Assembly: GCA_014058105.1 (NCBI GenBank)
Contig: JACGCM010001747.1
Span: 2,294,001-2,358,000, forward strand
Direction of reading: 5' to 3'
DNA from: Kingdonia uniflora
Taxonomy: Eukaryota; Streptophyta; Magnoliopsida; Ranunculales; Circaeasteraceae
Length of the DNA stretch: 64,000 nucleotides
Of the stretch, positions 37,381 to 48,125 are shown piece by piece (the stretch's first letter is position 1; every line of letters begins with the position of its first letter). A program made the translations under genes and the position numbers. Under the pieces are notes generated by a model, which searched no databases, was not told the DNA's origin, and saw nothing but the letters and a program-made list of their open reading frames with translations.

Positions 37381-40300
37381 TCAAGTCGATGATTGGTGCA
37401 CCTCCACCATACCGGCTTTGGCACAACAGTAATTGTGCTTACTTCTTGGCAAACACTTAGTCATCATATCCGATCCATTCTCGTCGGTATGAACTTTGTC
37501 AATGCTTAACAAATTTAAGTCAAGCACATCTCTTATCCAATGGTAGCGCACATCAATGTGCTTGCTACGTGAATGGAAACTGGCATTCTTACTCAGGTGT
37601 ATGGCGCTCTGGCTATCACTGTACACAACGAACTTGTTTTGTGCAATACCGAGCTCCTTGAAGAACCATTTCATCCACAACATTTCTTTGCAACCTTCAG
37701 TGATCGCAATGTACTCGGCTTCAGTAGTCGAAAGGGCTACACACTTCTGTAGCTTAGCTTGCCATGCAACTGCTCCCCCCAAAAAGTAAACAGGTAGCCC
37801 GAAGTAGACTTCTTTATGTCAGTATCGTCTGCCATGTCTGAATCTGTGTAGCTGAACAGCTTCGGTTTATCACCACCATAACACAAACATAACTTGGACG
37901 TACCTCTCAAGTATCTCAAAATCTACTTGACGCCTTCCCAATGTTCCTTTCTTGGATTTGACAATAATCTGCTCACTATACCGACTGCAAAGGCTATATC
38001 CGGCCTTGTACACACCATAGCATACATAAGGCTCCCAACCGCTGGGGCATATGGAATCTGACCCATTTCGGCATTATCTTCTTTGGTCTTCGGACACATC
38101 TCTTTTGACAATTTCAATTGGCTCCTGAGTGGACAACTAACCGGCTTGGCTTGTCCATGTTAAACCTCTTCAACACTTTCTCCACATAGGTTTCTTGGGA
38201 TAACCACAATTTACCGACCTTTCTATCTCGAACGATCTGCATGCCAAGGATCTGTTTTGCTCGACCTAAGTCTTTTATTTCGAACGCCTTGCTCAAGTCA
38301 CCCTTAAGCTCGACAATCTTCTCGACATCTTGACCCACAATCAACATGTTATCAACATACAACAAGAGAATGATGAAACCACCATCGGCAAATCTGCGCA
38401 CAAACACACAATGGTCCGACTTAGATTTCTTGTAGTTGTTCTGGCTCATGAAGTTCTCAAACTTCTTGTACCACTGTCGAGGTGCTTGTTTCAGCCCATT
38501 CAAACTCTTATTTAGCTTGCACACTCTGTCTTCCTTGCCTTTGACCTCAAACCCTTATGGCTTGTCCATGTAGATTCTTCATGTAGATCACCATGAAGAA
38601 ATGTCATCTTAACATCCATCTGCTCAAGTTCTAAGTTCATGCTAGCAACTAGCCCTAGAACAATTCGAATGGGAGTCATCTTCACCACAGGTGAAAATAT
38701 CTCGTCATAGTCAACTCCTTTCTGTTGACCAAAACCTTTCACAACTAGTCGAGCCTTGTATCTCGGCTGCGAGTTGCTATCTTTGATCTTGTATACCCAC
38801 TTGTTCTTAAGAATCTTGATTCCCTTGGGCTTCTTAATAAGTTCGAAAGTCCTGTTCTTATGCAGCGAATCCATCTCTTCCTGTATAGCCTTCAGCCATT
38901 CTTTCTTCTGAGTATCTTTAAGAGCTTCTCTGAAGTGCTCGGGCTCACCGCCATCGAACAGTAACACATACTCGTTTACTGGATATTTGACTGAAGGTTG
39001 TCGAGCTCTTGTCGACCTTCTCAATTCGGCCACTTTATTATGAGGTAGCTCGACCTGCTGAGATGGCCCAACCTGTGATGACTCGACCTGCGATGACACA
39101 TCGACCTGTGGTTTGGGATTACCTCGGTCTCCTGGTGCATCGACCTCATGAACTTCAGGTTCGTGATCAACTTCTTTGACCTCTTGGTTTTCGGGAATCT
39201 CGACCTTCTCTCGGCCTTCAGTGTAAAAATCCTATAAGTTGCCAACATAGGATTTCAACTTTTCTCCCTTATCGAAGTCTTCAATTGTCTGGTCTTTTAG
39301 AAACACAACATCTTGGCTTCTGACCATCTTGTTCGCAATAGGATCATACAGCTTATAACCCCATTTTTCATAAGCGTAGCCAACAAGGACACACTGTCTT
39401 GCCTTGTCATCCAACTTCGATCTCTCATCTTTGGGAATAGGCATAAAAACTCGACATCCAAAAAGTCTCAAATGTTCATAATCTACATCTCTGTTGCTCC
39501 AAACTTTCTCGGTAACTTCTCCATTCAGCGGTTGTAAAGGAGCACGATTTATAATGTGAACTGCTGTACTAAGTGCTTCACCCCAAAACTTTCTCGGTAA
39601 TCGAGCTTGAGACAACATGCACCTCACACGCTCAAGTAAAGTCCGATTCATTCTCTCGGCTATACCATTGTGTTGAGGTGTCTTGGGTACTGTCTGCTCA
39701 TGTCGAATACCATATTTTCTGCAATACTCGTTGAATGGCCCAATGTCCTCTCCCCCAATATCTGATGGTACACACTTTAAAGGCTTGCCGGTCTCTCGTT
39801 CCACCTTGTTATGAAAATCTTTGAAGCACTCAAGAACCTGATCCTTGGTCTTCAATAAGTAGACCCACACCTTTCACGAAGTATCGTCAATAGAGGTAAC
39901 GAAGTAGGAAGAACCACCAATGGTTTTTCACTTTCATAGGCCCACACACATCTGTGTGTACAAGCTCGAGAATCTCCAACTTCCGTGCTGGAAGTGGTTT
40001 ATGAAATGAAACCCTGGTTTGTTTTCCCATCAAACAATGAGTACACTTATGCAAGTGCATTCCCGTTAAGCTCGAGAAGGCTTGTTTCTTTCTCAGGACG
40101 TCTAGTCCCTTCTCGCTCATGTGAGCTAATCTTTGATGCCAAAGCTCGATCGGCATCCCCTTCTCGGCCACATTCAATTCGGCTCGATCAAGCCTAACTC
40201 GACTTTTGTAAAGTGAACAACACTTGATGCCCTTGGCAACAACCAGAGAACCCTTGCTGAGCTTCCACTTCCCATTGCCGAACACACTCACGTATCCTTC

Positions 40301-41452
40301 ATCGTCGAGCTTCCCTGTTGACATGAGATTCAATCTCAAGTCTGGTACATGTCTGACTTCCTTGGGCACCAAGGAACAACCTAGCTCGGTCTTCATGTGG
40401 ACATCACCCATCCCCATAATCTTGAAGACTCCACTGTTCCACATCTTCACGCTGCTGAACTCACCAGTCTTGTAAGTGGCAAAGAAACTTCGATGTGGGG
40501 TAACATGATACGACGCCCCCGAGTCAATGATCCACTCTACATCTTGACTTGATATACTCAAGCACGAGTCACCACAATCGGACGCATACAGGAAATCATT
40601 CACGGACACAGAGGCAACTGTGTTCTTCGATCTGCCAGCAATCTTGTCTTCATGTATGGTTCCATTCTCTTGATCGGTCTTCAGAGAATAGCACTTATTT
40701 TTAAAGTGTCCTTTCATACCGTAATAAAAACACTGGGTTTCCTTCCTATCCTTAGGAATGCTGGACTTTCCTTTTGATCTCGACCTCTCATTACTGCTTG
40801 AATGAGAATTCTTCTTGTTCTTCGACCTGCCTCTCTTCTCAGCAACAAGGGCCTCGTTAGTGCTCGGGAGATGAGTGTCACTCGACATCCTTTTCGTCTC
40901 CTCGTTCAGCAACGCACTAGTAATTCGTTCAACGGAAACAACTCCATCAGCTGAGGAGTTTATGACCGCTACGGATAGCGTAGTATAGCTATCGGGCAGA
41001 GAGCCAATGATAAACAGAGCATGCAGTTCATCTCCTAAACTTATCTTCATAAAAGAGAACTGGTTTATCATGTTCTGAACCTCGTTCAGATGCTCGGTCA
41101 TGGATTCACCATCCTTGTATTTCATGTTGACAAATTGCTTTATCAACAATACTTTATTCCCAACACTCTTCATTTCATTCAACTCTTCAAGTTTCTTCCA
41201 AAGCTCGATTGCAGTCTTGACTTGAGCAATATGGTGGTAAACAGAATCGTCCACCCACTTCTGAATCTCGCCTATGCACTTTCAATCTAGTGTATTCCAA
41301 ACACTCGGATCATCCTTCTCTAGCATCGCACCATCATTCTCGATGGGTTTTGCCAAATCCTTGCAATAGAGTATATCCTCCATCTTTGATTTCCAAATCC
41401 TATAATTCCCACGATTCAGACTGATCATCCTGTATGTAGATATCGACTCCAT
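37381..41452 (-). pseudogene. Copia element 1 gag-pol, inactivated
   Basis: The frame starts at the ATG at 41452. A stop (TGA, 41282-41284) lies early in Gag. Then follow a zinc knuckle (40691-40732) whose second Cys is replaced by Tyr, the protease motif DSGAS, the GAG-pre-integrase domain (LWHQRLAH, CTHCLMGK), an integrase core with a frameshift near 39880 and SDIGGE in place of the usual SDNGGE, the reverse transcriptase with YVDN at the YVDD site (about 38345-38360), and Ty1-type RNase H (STTEAEYIA, SKHIDVRYHWIRD) to the stop at 37381. Further frame breaks lie near 39232, 38520, 38117 and 37920. It encodes no working polyprotein. Confidence 0.93.
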
Positions 41453-41556
41453 AACTTACACAAGTCATCAGAGTTCTCTTCCAAATCTGAAGAAGAGCCT
41501 CTGACTCCAGACCTTAGATCTTAATTACAGACCTATGTCCCGGTAACGGAACCACT

Positions 41557-42164
41557 TGTTGGGATAGATACAGATTGAAACATATCCAAGATCGAGAATC
41601 AACAATAGCACGATCGAATCCTCCCTATTTGATTTATTTTTTCTCTTATGTAAGTCTATAGAGTATTAATGGCAAACACGATCGAAACAATTCTAAAACA
41701 AATAATAGTAAAAATTACCTACACACACAAGATTTAACGTGGTTCGGCAAATTCGATGCCTAAGTCCACGGGTAAAGAGATTTCACTAGAAGAAGAAAGT
41801 GACGATTACAACTGTTCTCACAAACTCTCTATTCAACCTGTATGATCTCAAAACGATGATGATCAACAGAATTTTCTCCTCTTTACAACTCTGCAATAGC
41901 GATGCAAGAGTTTCCCAAAGTTTTTTTTTTGTCTCTTACACAAAAAACAAGATTCACTTCTCTTACATATCAATTCCTGGTAGGCTTTTCTATTTATAGA
42001 AAAGAGTCCTATAAGAGTTACAATTCAATTAGAAATGGTTGTTCCTCTTTTTGTGGCTAAGAAACCTCTAAGCCTTCAATGTTGTAACCTCTACCTAAAA
42101 CCAAGGGAAGCCCAACAATTTTCTTCGACGTGGACTTCAACCTCATGAAGAGGGAAGCCCAATA
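41557..42164 (-). repeat. 5' LTR of Copia element 1
   Basis: 608 bp, with the TATA box TATAAATAG on the minus strand at 41990-41998. The terminal base pattern is AATA where the other LTR has AACA, one of the many substitutions between the two. Confidence 0.92.
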
Positions 42165-42169
42165 ACAAT

Positions 42170-44409
42170 GAGTCGGGGCTCTTTGAAAATCATCAAAAAA
42201 AGAAATAAGCGTGACTCACCGAAAGTTAGCACTGACCTCAAGCAATGAGTGAAATGAACCTTTTTTAGTCGCTTGAGAGTATTGTGAGTTGCACTGTAGC
42301 GATAAAGAGATTACTGACAACTCAAACGACTGAGATTACTGACCTCTCCTATTTAATCATTCCTATTTCGAAGTGACTTGACCGTTGGAGAGGTTTTGCC
42401 TGTTGCAGTGGTTTCCTTCAAGTGATTCCAGTTACTATTAGATATGCTATTATAAAATTTAGCGAGCCGTAATGACTTTAAGCAATTTGATTTTTAATTA
42501 TCAATTTGCATTTACTATTTCATCTAATCCTTTCGTAGCATGCACTGCCCAACAACTTTTCCTCAGAGTAGGAAAAGTTCGTGGCAGTAGAATAAGAGTT
42601 GAAGGACCCATCAAACTCACATCTCTTAAACACGTTCAACGCCCACTTTGACACGTACGACTTATTTGGTAAAGTAAAATTTCCCATCAAAAGTCACTAC
42701 TATACACCATATGCTAAGTAAATTAATCTACTTACGTGCTACAAATCTGCCACGTATACCATAATTCTCGAAGAACCTTTAAATTACGATAAGGATGATA
42801 CTCAACAGTTCAGATGTAAGGGAACATTTGAATGAATTTAAAGCCAAAACACAGAATAATAAAATTGGAGGGAATATGAGAGGCGGCAAAATTTCATGAA
42901 ACCTTTGAATTTCAATGCTAAAATCCCCAATCTTGCTCTCTCCGTATTTCATTTTTTGTCTTCTTGTTTCAGATCTCTAAACATTAGGGCTCCGATTCAA
43001 CCTTCAAAGAGGTAATCTTTTTACTCTATTGTTACTATAGTTGTTGATTCTGCCATGTTTGTTGCGTCACTTAGTTGTTGTTGTGTATTTTTTTTTGCAA
43101 AATAATTGCATCTTATTAGTTGTATGTGTATGTGAAGCTTCTAATTAGACTTGATTTAGCTATTTCCTATTGGTGTGAACATTTTGATTCGTCGTGCTGT
43201 TTGTTTACTAGGGTTTGATAGTTTCGCGAATCGTTTAATAGTTAACCAGAGTAGTATAGACTTTAGAGTAGTATTATAGATGCCGATGCCGATGCCTTTA
43301 GGGAACTCAAAGAGTTTTTTTAGGTGGTTTTAGGGGAGGGCAGAGGTGGGAGTGGGACAGAGAAGAGGGAAATGGATGATAAACAGGAAAGAAGTATGTT
43401 TTTTATCTATGAAAATGGACGAATTCTATATCCAAAAGCCACGTCAATCTTGCAAATCAACAACCCTAGCTTTGAATCGGAAACATGAACGCTAGATTTT
43501 AATTTGGATAACCTTAATTTTTCAGCAAGAACACTCAAGGGACTGTATAAAACTTAATACTTTTTATCATATTTTCAACAACCAACCAATCAAAGTTCAT
43601 AACTTAACCCTTTTATAAGCATGAATACTTTATTGGAGAAAGAAACACACATCTAAAATGATCCTATGGTCGAAAAAACCCAAAAGTAATTGATAATATG
43701 AAATAATTAAAATCCTAATAATTTATGCAAGGGGACCTAGACTACAAGGTCAACACCTCTGATGATTTTTTGTCATCAAGGTGGGTATTGGACCTGTCGT
43801 CCAGGTTACATCTTGGTAGTGCCACAATCTGGCTGTTACATCTTTGATTGTGTTTCGCATCGTTAGGTCTTGGAGAATGTCCCTTCGTCCAAAGAAGGAT
43901 ATTGAGCTACAGGGCAAGCTAAGGGGGAGTTGGGACCTCCTGGGTGCTAACTAAGATGTGAAATCAATGGTGTGTAGACATACTAGGGTATCTACCAAAT
44001 AAGGAGAATGTATTCAGCAATATTGGATAAGTGCAACAATGCAAATGACAGTTTGTGTTGAAGTTCTTTGAAGATGGTTCATAGCCGTCGACTTTCACTA
44101 TATTATTCGAGGGGACGTTTGGGATTCTTGTTGAGTTTACTCTTTTAGTCCCTTTGAAATTTTTATGAGGAATATTTTAAGAATAGAAAAAACAGTGGTT
44201 GTTGGAATTCCTTGAGTGGATCCTAATTTTCTTTTGAACATAGTCGATGATTTTCCCCTGCAGTACTTCCAATGACAATAACGCAGGCAGTGATCTTCCC
44301 CAGGATTCGGGGTTTCCACCAGTAACTCGTTTGTGGTTTAGTTTTTGCTTACTTTTGTATACCATAGGAATGGTTGGATGCACCAATAGTTTGTAGGGAT
44401 ACTTCCTGG
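42170..44409. other. Intergenic, no gene recognised
   Basis: A T-rich stretch at about 42930-43012 ending caaagag/gtaatc looks like a 5' leader exon with a splice donor on the plus strand, but no coding exon follows that I can recognise. No family similarity in the frames at 43700-44400. Confidence 0.35.
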
Positions 44410-44417
44410 TTCAAATT

Positions 44418-44932
44418 AGGGCTATCAATGGATTGTATATAATCCAAAATCCGATTACTTTTTAGGATATGGATGTCATTTTTCCCGATCCGATCCGAAT
44501 AAGGAACATCCGAAATAATTTCGGATTGGATTCGGATGGTGCTTAGTCCAATCCGATAAATATCCGATCCGAAGTTATATACCGATATGTTTATATTTTA
44601 TCAATGTTAATGTTCTACAACTATTAGAAATATATTATATACAATAAGAAAATAAATTATAATACATTTAGCTTTGTGGCTAAGTGGTACTTGGTTCTTA
44701 AAACCCATGAAAGGTCATGGGTTCAAGCCTTTGCATCCATATTTTTATTTATCAAATAAAATTATGGGCGGATTTCGGATTTGGACCTTCGAAAATAGTT
44801 TTGGACTGGATCGGATTCGGATTTAACCATAAAAGTTTCGGATCGGATCGGATATGGATGTTACTTATAAAGTTTCGGATCGGATTCGAATTGTAGCAGA
44901 TCCGGTCCAAATCCGATCCATTGACAACCCTA
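44418..44932. mobile_element. hAT-like short element A, 515 bp
   Basis: Flanked by a perfect 8-bp duplication TTCAAATT (44410-44417 and 44933-44940). Ends AGGGCTATCAATGGATTG and, reversed, TAGGGTTGTCAATGGATCG form imperfect inverted repeats. The inside is rich in ATCCGAT/TCGGAT repeats. At about 44676-44740 it contains a tRNA-like stretch with A-box-like tggctaagtgg and B-box-like gggttcaagcc. No coding frame. Confidence 0.75.
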
Positions 44933-45235
44933 TTCAAATTGGACAATGTGGTTTTAGGATCGTGCATGAAAGAGAGTTGAATGAGCTTCATTCGAGATAA
45001 TTAGAGAGCATTAGGAGTTTTATTATTCAGTAATTGGCTTTTAATCACCGGATCTAACAACCATATTTGGTTTAGTGGTTAGAGAGAACTGCCAAGTTAG
45101 AGGGTTTTTGGTTTAACTTCATTCGGGTTCAAAGCTGGTCTCAAGTTGTAGTAGATAGTTTAAAATTTTCTAGACACCTTCAAGAAGTTTGTGGCCAAAT
45201 CGGATGATATTGTAGGGAAAGGTAGTCGTCTAGCC

Positions 45236-46027
45236 TAGGGCTGTCAATGGACCGGATCGGGGCAGGATCATGGTCGATCCTGACCCGATCCGTTAAGGAT
45301 TACAACGATCCTGAACCGATCCGTGATCCTAAAGGATAACTAATTTTGCGATCCTGACCCGATCCTTTAAGGATCTCGGTGATCCTTACCCGATCCGATC
45401 CGATCCGATCCGTTAAGCTTTGATTTTTGGCAAACAACATATAAGTTGAGAATGAGTACAAACAAAAAGATGTATTATATTTGCAATTTTGCATATATTA
45501 TATCCATGTAAAATATAGAGTTAGAGACTCATTTTGTACATAACCAAAATCTATGAGCTCTTAAAACATGACAACAAATTCACAGGACTTCAAAATCTTG
45601 AGCATCCATATGACTTCAAAATGTGAAACATGAGCATCCATAGGACTTCAAAATGTAGAGCATCAGAGCATCCATAGGACTTCAAAATCATGTAACCTAT
45701 TTGTAAATAAAATCAAGTTGATAGTTATAGGATGAAGTTGGGGCGTTATGAGAATTGAGATTGAGAGATGAGAGCCCTAGTTTGGTGACTACTAATCTAT
45801 CATCTATGAATCATAATTTCATGTTACTTAAAGTCTTAAATACCTTTAACGGATCGAGTTTTTAACGGATCGGGTCAGGGTGAATCCTAACCCGATCCGC
45901 CAGCTAAAGGGTAGGATCACTAACGGATCGGGTCGTGGAGGATTAATTTTTTTTTCGATCCTGATCCTTTGTTAACGGATCGGACCGGATCGGATACCGG
46001 GTCAAATCCTACCCATTGACAGCTCTA
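45236..46027. mobile_element. hAT-like short element B, 792 bp
   Basis: Flanked by a perfect 8-bp duplication GTCTAGCC (45228-45235 and 46028-46035). It starts TAGGGCTGTCAATGG and the reversed right end starts TAGAGCTGTCAATGG. Both ends are full of GATCCTGACCCGATCC-type repeats, while the middle (about 45430-45850) is unrelated AT-rich DNA with a repeat of catccataggacttcaaaat. It belongs to the same broad family as element A. Confidence 0.8.
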
Positions 46028-46035
46028 GTCTAGCC

Positions 46036-47078
46036 TTCTTTTGGGGAATCTTTGCTTGTCCTTGCTGCCTCAGTACTCTTTTTGAGTTCATGCATCTCTC
46101 AGTGGCTGTTTTGTTTGTTCTCTTGTTTGGGCTCTCTCATCTTCCCTCAATAGCGAGCAGCTCTCTTGATCAATGACATAGCATTGGCAAATGCCATTTT
46201 TAATGTGGTTAATCAAATGGCTATCTCCATGGAATATGAGTGTTGGATTAACATGACGTATCACAAATTGCAAAAGAGACCCTTTCTATTTATCCCTTGT
46301 GTAGGTCTATGCGCTTTTCTCTGATTCTTATCTACATTACCTCCCCATAGCTCTAAAGAAGAAATACATTTTCGATAATCACCTTGAAGTTCAAGCCAAG
46401 TGATCACGAGTTTTCAGTGGTGATGCTGTAATCAAAGAAAACTATTGGTTCGAGCATTTAATAAGTTCTGTTTGTACATGAATGACGTAGCATAAGTAGA
46501 ACCTGTCCCCGGTTTTAAGGAGTTGCTAGTTTTGGAGGTCCATGGTATAAGAAATATTGCGAGCGTTTGGAGCTGTATGTAACAAGATCAACAACAGAGT
46601 ACAACCTTTGGATTGGTTATATAGCGAGATGACACGGTGGTATAGATCTATTTCTTAATTCTTCAAATACTTGATGGAAGATCTCAAATACTACTTGTCA
46701 GTTTAAAGGCGTATACACAGGTTTGCTCTACATGAAGGTGTTAAATTTGATTTTATCTTTAAAAATTACATCCTTACATCATAATTAAACAAAAACATAA
46801 TCAAATACCAAGAGTTAGATAAAGCTGCAAATAAGATCTTTCTTCAAAAGGACGAGTCATTTAACAAACTCAGTTAAGTTGTTTTCTATAGAAACAAGAG
46901 AAGTACATTAAAGAGAGGAAGGGTAGGTTCTCTTCGACAAGTTTTCATTAGTCAAAAATTCAATCAGAGAATCAGAAATGGAATGTTCAAAGTCTCCATC
47001 AAGGTTCCCAAACTGAAAACCTATCCGGCAAACCCAATTCCTCTTACTGCCTTTGCGATTGCGAAATGAAACAAAGTG
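46036..47078. other. Intergenic, no gene recognised
   Basis: Short frames only, with no recognisable protein or RNA gene. Confidence 0.4.
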
Positions 47079-47086
47079 CTTTTTGC

Positions 47087-47330
47087 TAGGGCCGGCCCAA
47101 GTAGTTGCAAGGCCCTGTGCAGAAATTATAATGGGGCTTAAAAAAAAAAAATCTTGTTAGGGCTTGAACCCTCTGACCCCTTGCTAAATACTAAAGGCAT
47201 CAACTAACTAAGCTAAATCTATCATGTGTACCAGATACTAATTCCTTCCCCCCACGCCTAAGGCATTTTTTTCTTTCTTTCGGGGGCTCTTTTTCTTTTG
47301 GGCCCTGTGCACACCCCTAGGACCGGGCCT
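47087..47330. mobile_element. hAT-like MITE C, 244 bp
   Basis: CTAGGGCCGGCCC at the left and AGGACCGGGCCT at the right form GC-rich imperfect inverted repeats, with matching inner blocks ggccctgtgca and gggccctgtgca. The flanks GCTTTTTG and GCTTTTCA agree at 6 of 8 bases, an eroded target duplication. An antisense B-box-like stretch (agggcttgaaccctc) is inside. Confidence 0.6.
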
Positions 47331-47805
47331 GCTTTTCACCACTATAACCAAATGGTGTATATTTTAACATGGTGAAAGTCCTACTTCTTTTATTCTAACT
47401 GACCAATTGACCTAGTACGGCAAAATTCTCTACAAGATCCTTCCCTTGGCAGGTAACCTCATCTTTGACGAGGCATCTATCTGGCTCTTCCATTATAATT
47501 GCATCGCCTACTGGTTTCGACTAGAAAAAAGAAAGTAGCCACTTGGGCAGTTTGCAATGAATAAGGTGTTATGTCGACTGATCATCAGTTTTGCACATGC
47601 AACAAAACTAGTTCACTTGATAACTTTATTTCTATTAGATATATTTATTACTCTCGAGGCAACACTATGTAAGGGGGCAAATGAGTTAAATATCATTATG
47701 GAAAGAAATCTACATGGAGCGTATACAGTAGCCACATCTTTAACTGAGTTAATGTTTTCAGTTGTTCAGTAATAGACACTCTAATATAATGTATCCTGAA
47801 ATATG
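47331..47805. other. Intergenic, no gene recognised
   Basis: A plus-strand frame at 47557-47772 is hydrophobic in part but resembles no family I know. Likely non-coding. Confidence 0.35.
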
Positions 47806-47810
47806 ATTAC

Positions 47811-48061
47811 TGTTAGGAAATATAATACTATCAAAGATTAGCAGTTCTACATCTTAGAGCAATTGAGAGAGAGATTTCTTATTGATATTAGAGAACTGTA
47901 AAACTGTACGTAATACAAAAAGGAGAACCCTATTAAATAGGTTACCAAACCATCTCAAACTCTCTCCATAACCCTAAAAGCTTATAGGCTTTGTTAAGAG
48001 TCCAATAGGACACCCCAACCTTGTTGGGTTCCTAGCTTGGGCTTGGACCCAACTCCTAACA
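47811..48061 (-). repeat. 3' LTR of Copia element 2
   Basis: 251 bp, with TGTTAGG and CCTAACA termini. Differs from its partner by scattered substitutions and by small indels near 47900. Confidence 0.9.
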
Positions 48062-48125
48062 CTCCCCCTTGGGGTGTTTCATACCAGGATGACCTGCCTC
48101 ATTAAAACCTCTGCCTAGCAAAACC

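Larger units (their letters stand above)
36707..42164 (-). mobile_element. Ty1/Copia LTR retrotransposon, full length but broken
   Basis: Two similar LTRs (36707-37336 and 41557-42164) enclose a minus-strand gag-pol region. A perfect 5-bp target duplication ACAAT lies at 36702-36706 and 42165-42169. LTR ends are TGTTRGGATAG and GCCCAAYA. Domain order Gag, protease, integrase, reverse transcriptase, RNase H places it in Copia; the RNase H and Gag parts look Tnt1-like. A purine-rich stretch (agtgaagggtaga on the minus strand) next to the left LTR fits a polypurine tract. The sequence beside the right LTR (tggttccgttaccggg on the minus strand) is the candidate primer site but is not the usual initiator-Met match. 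Confidence 0.95.

Noticed and set aside
42930..43012. Possible 5' leader exon of a plus-strand gene
   Set aside because: It ends in a good donor-like site but I could not find any coding exon downstream, so a gene cannot be supported.
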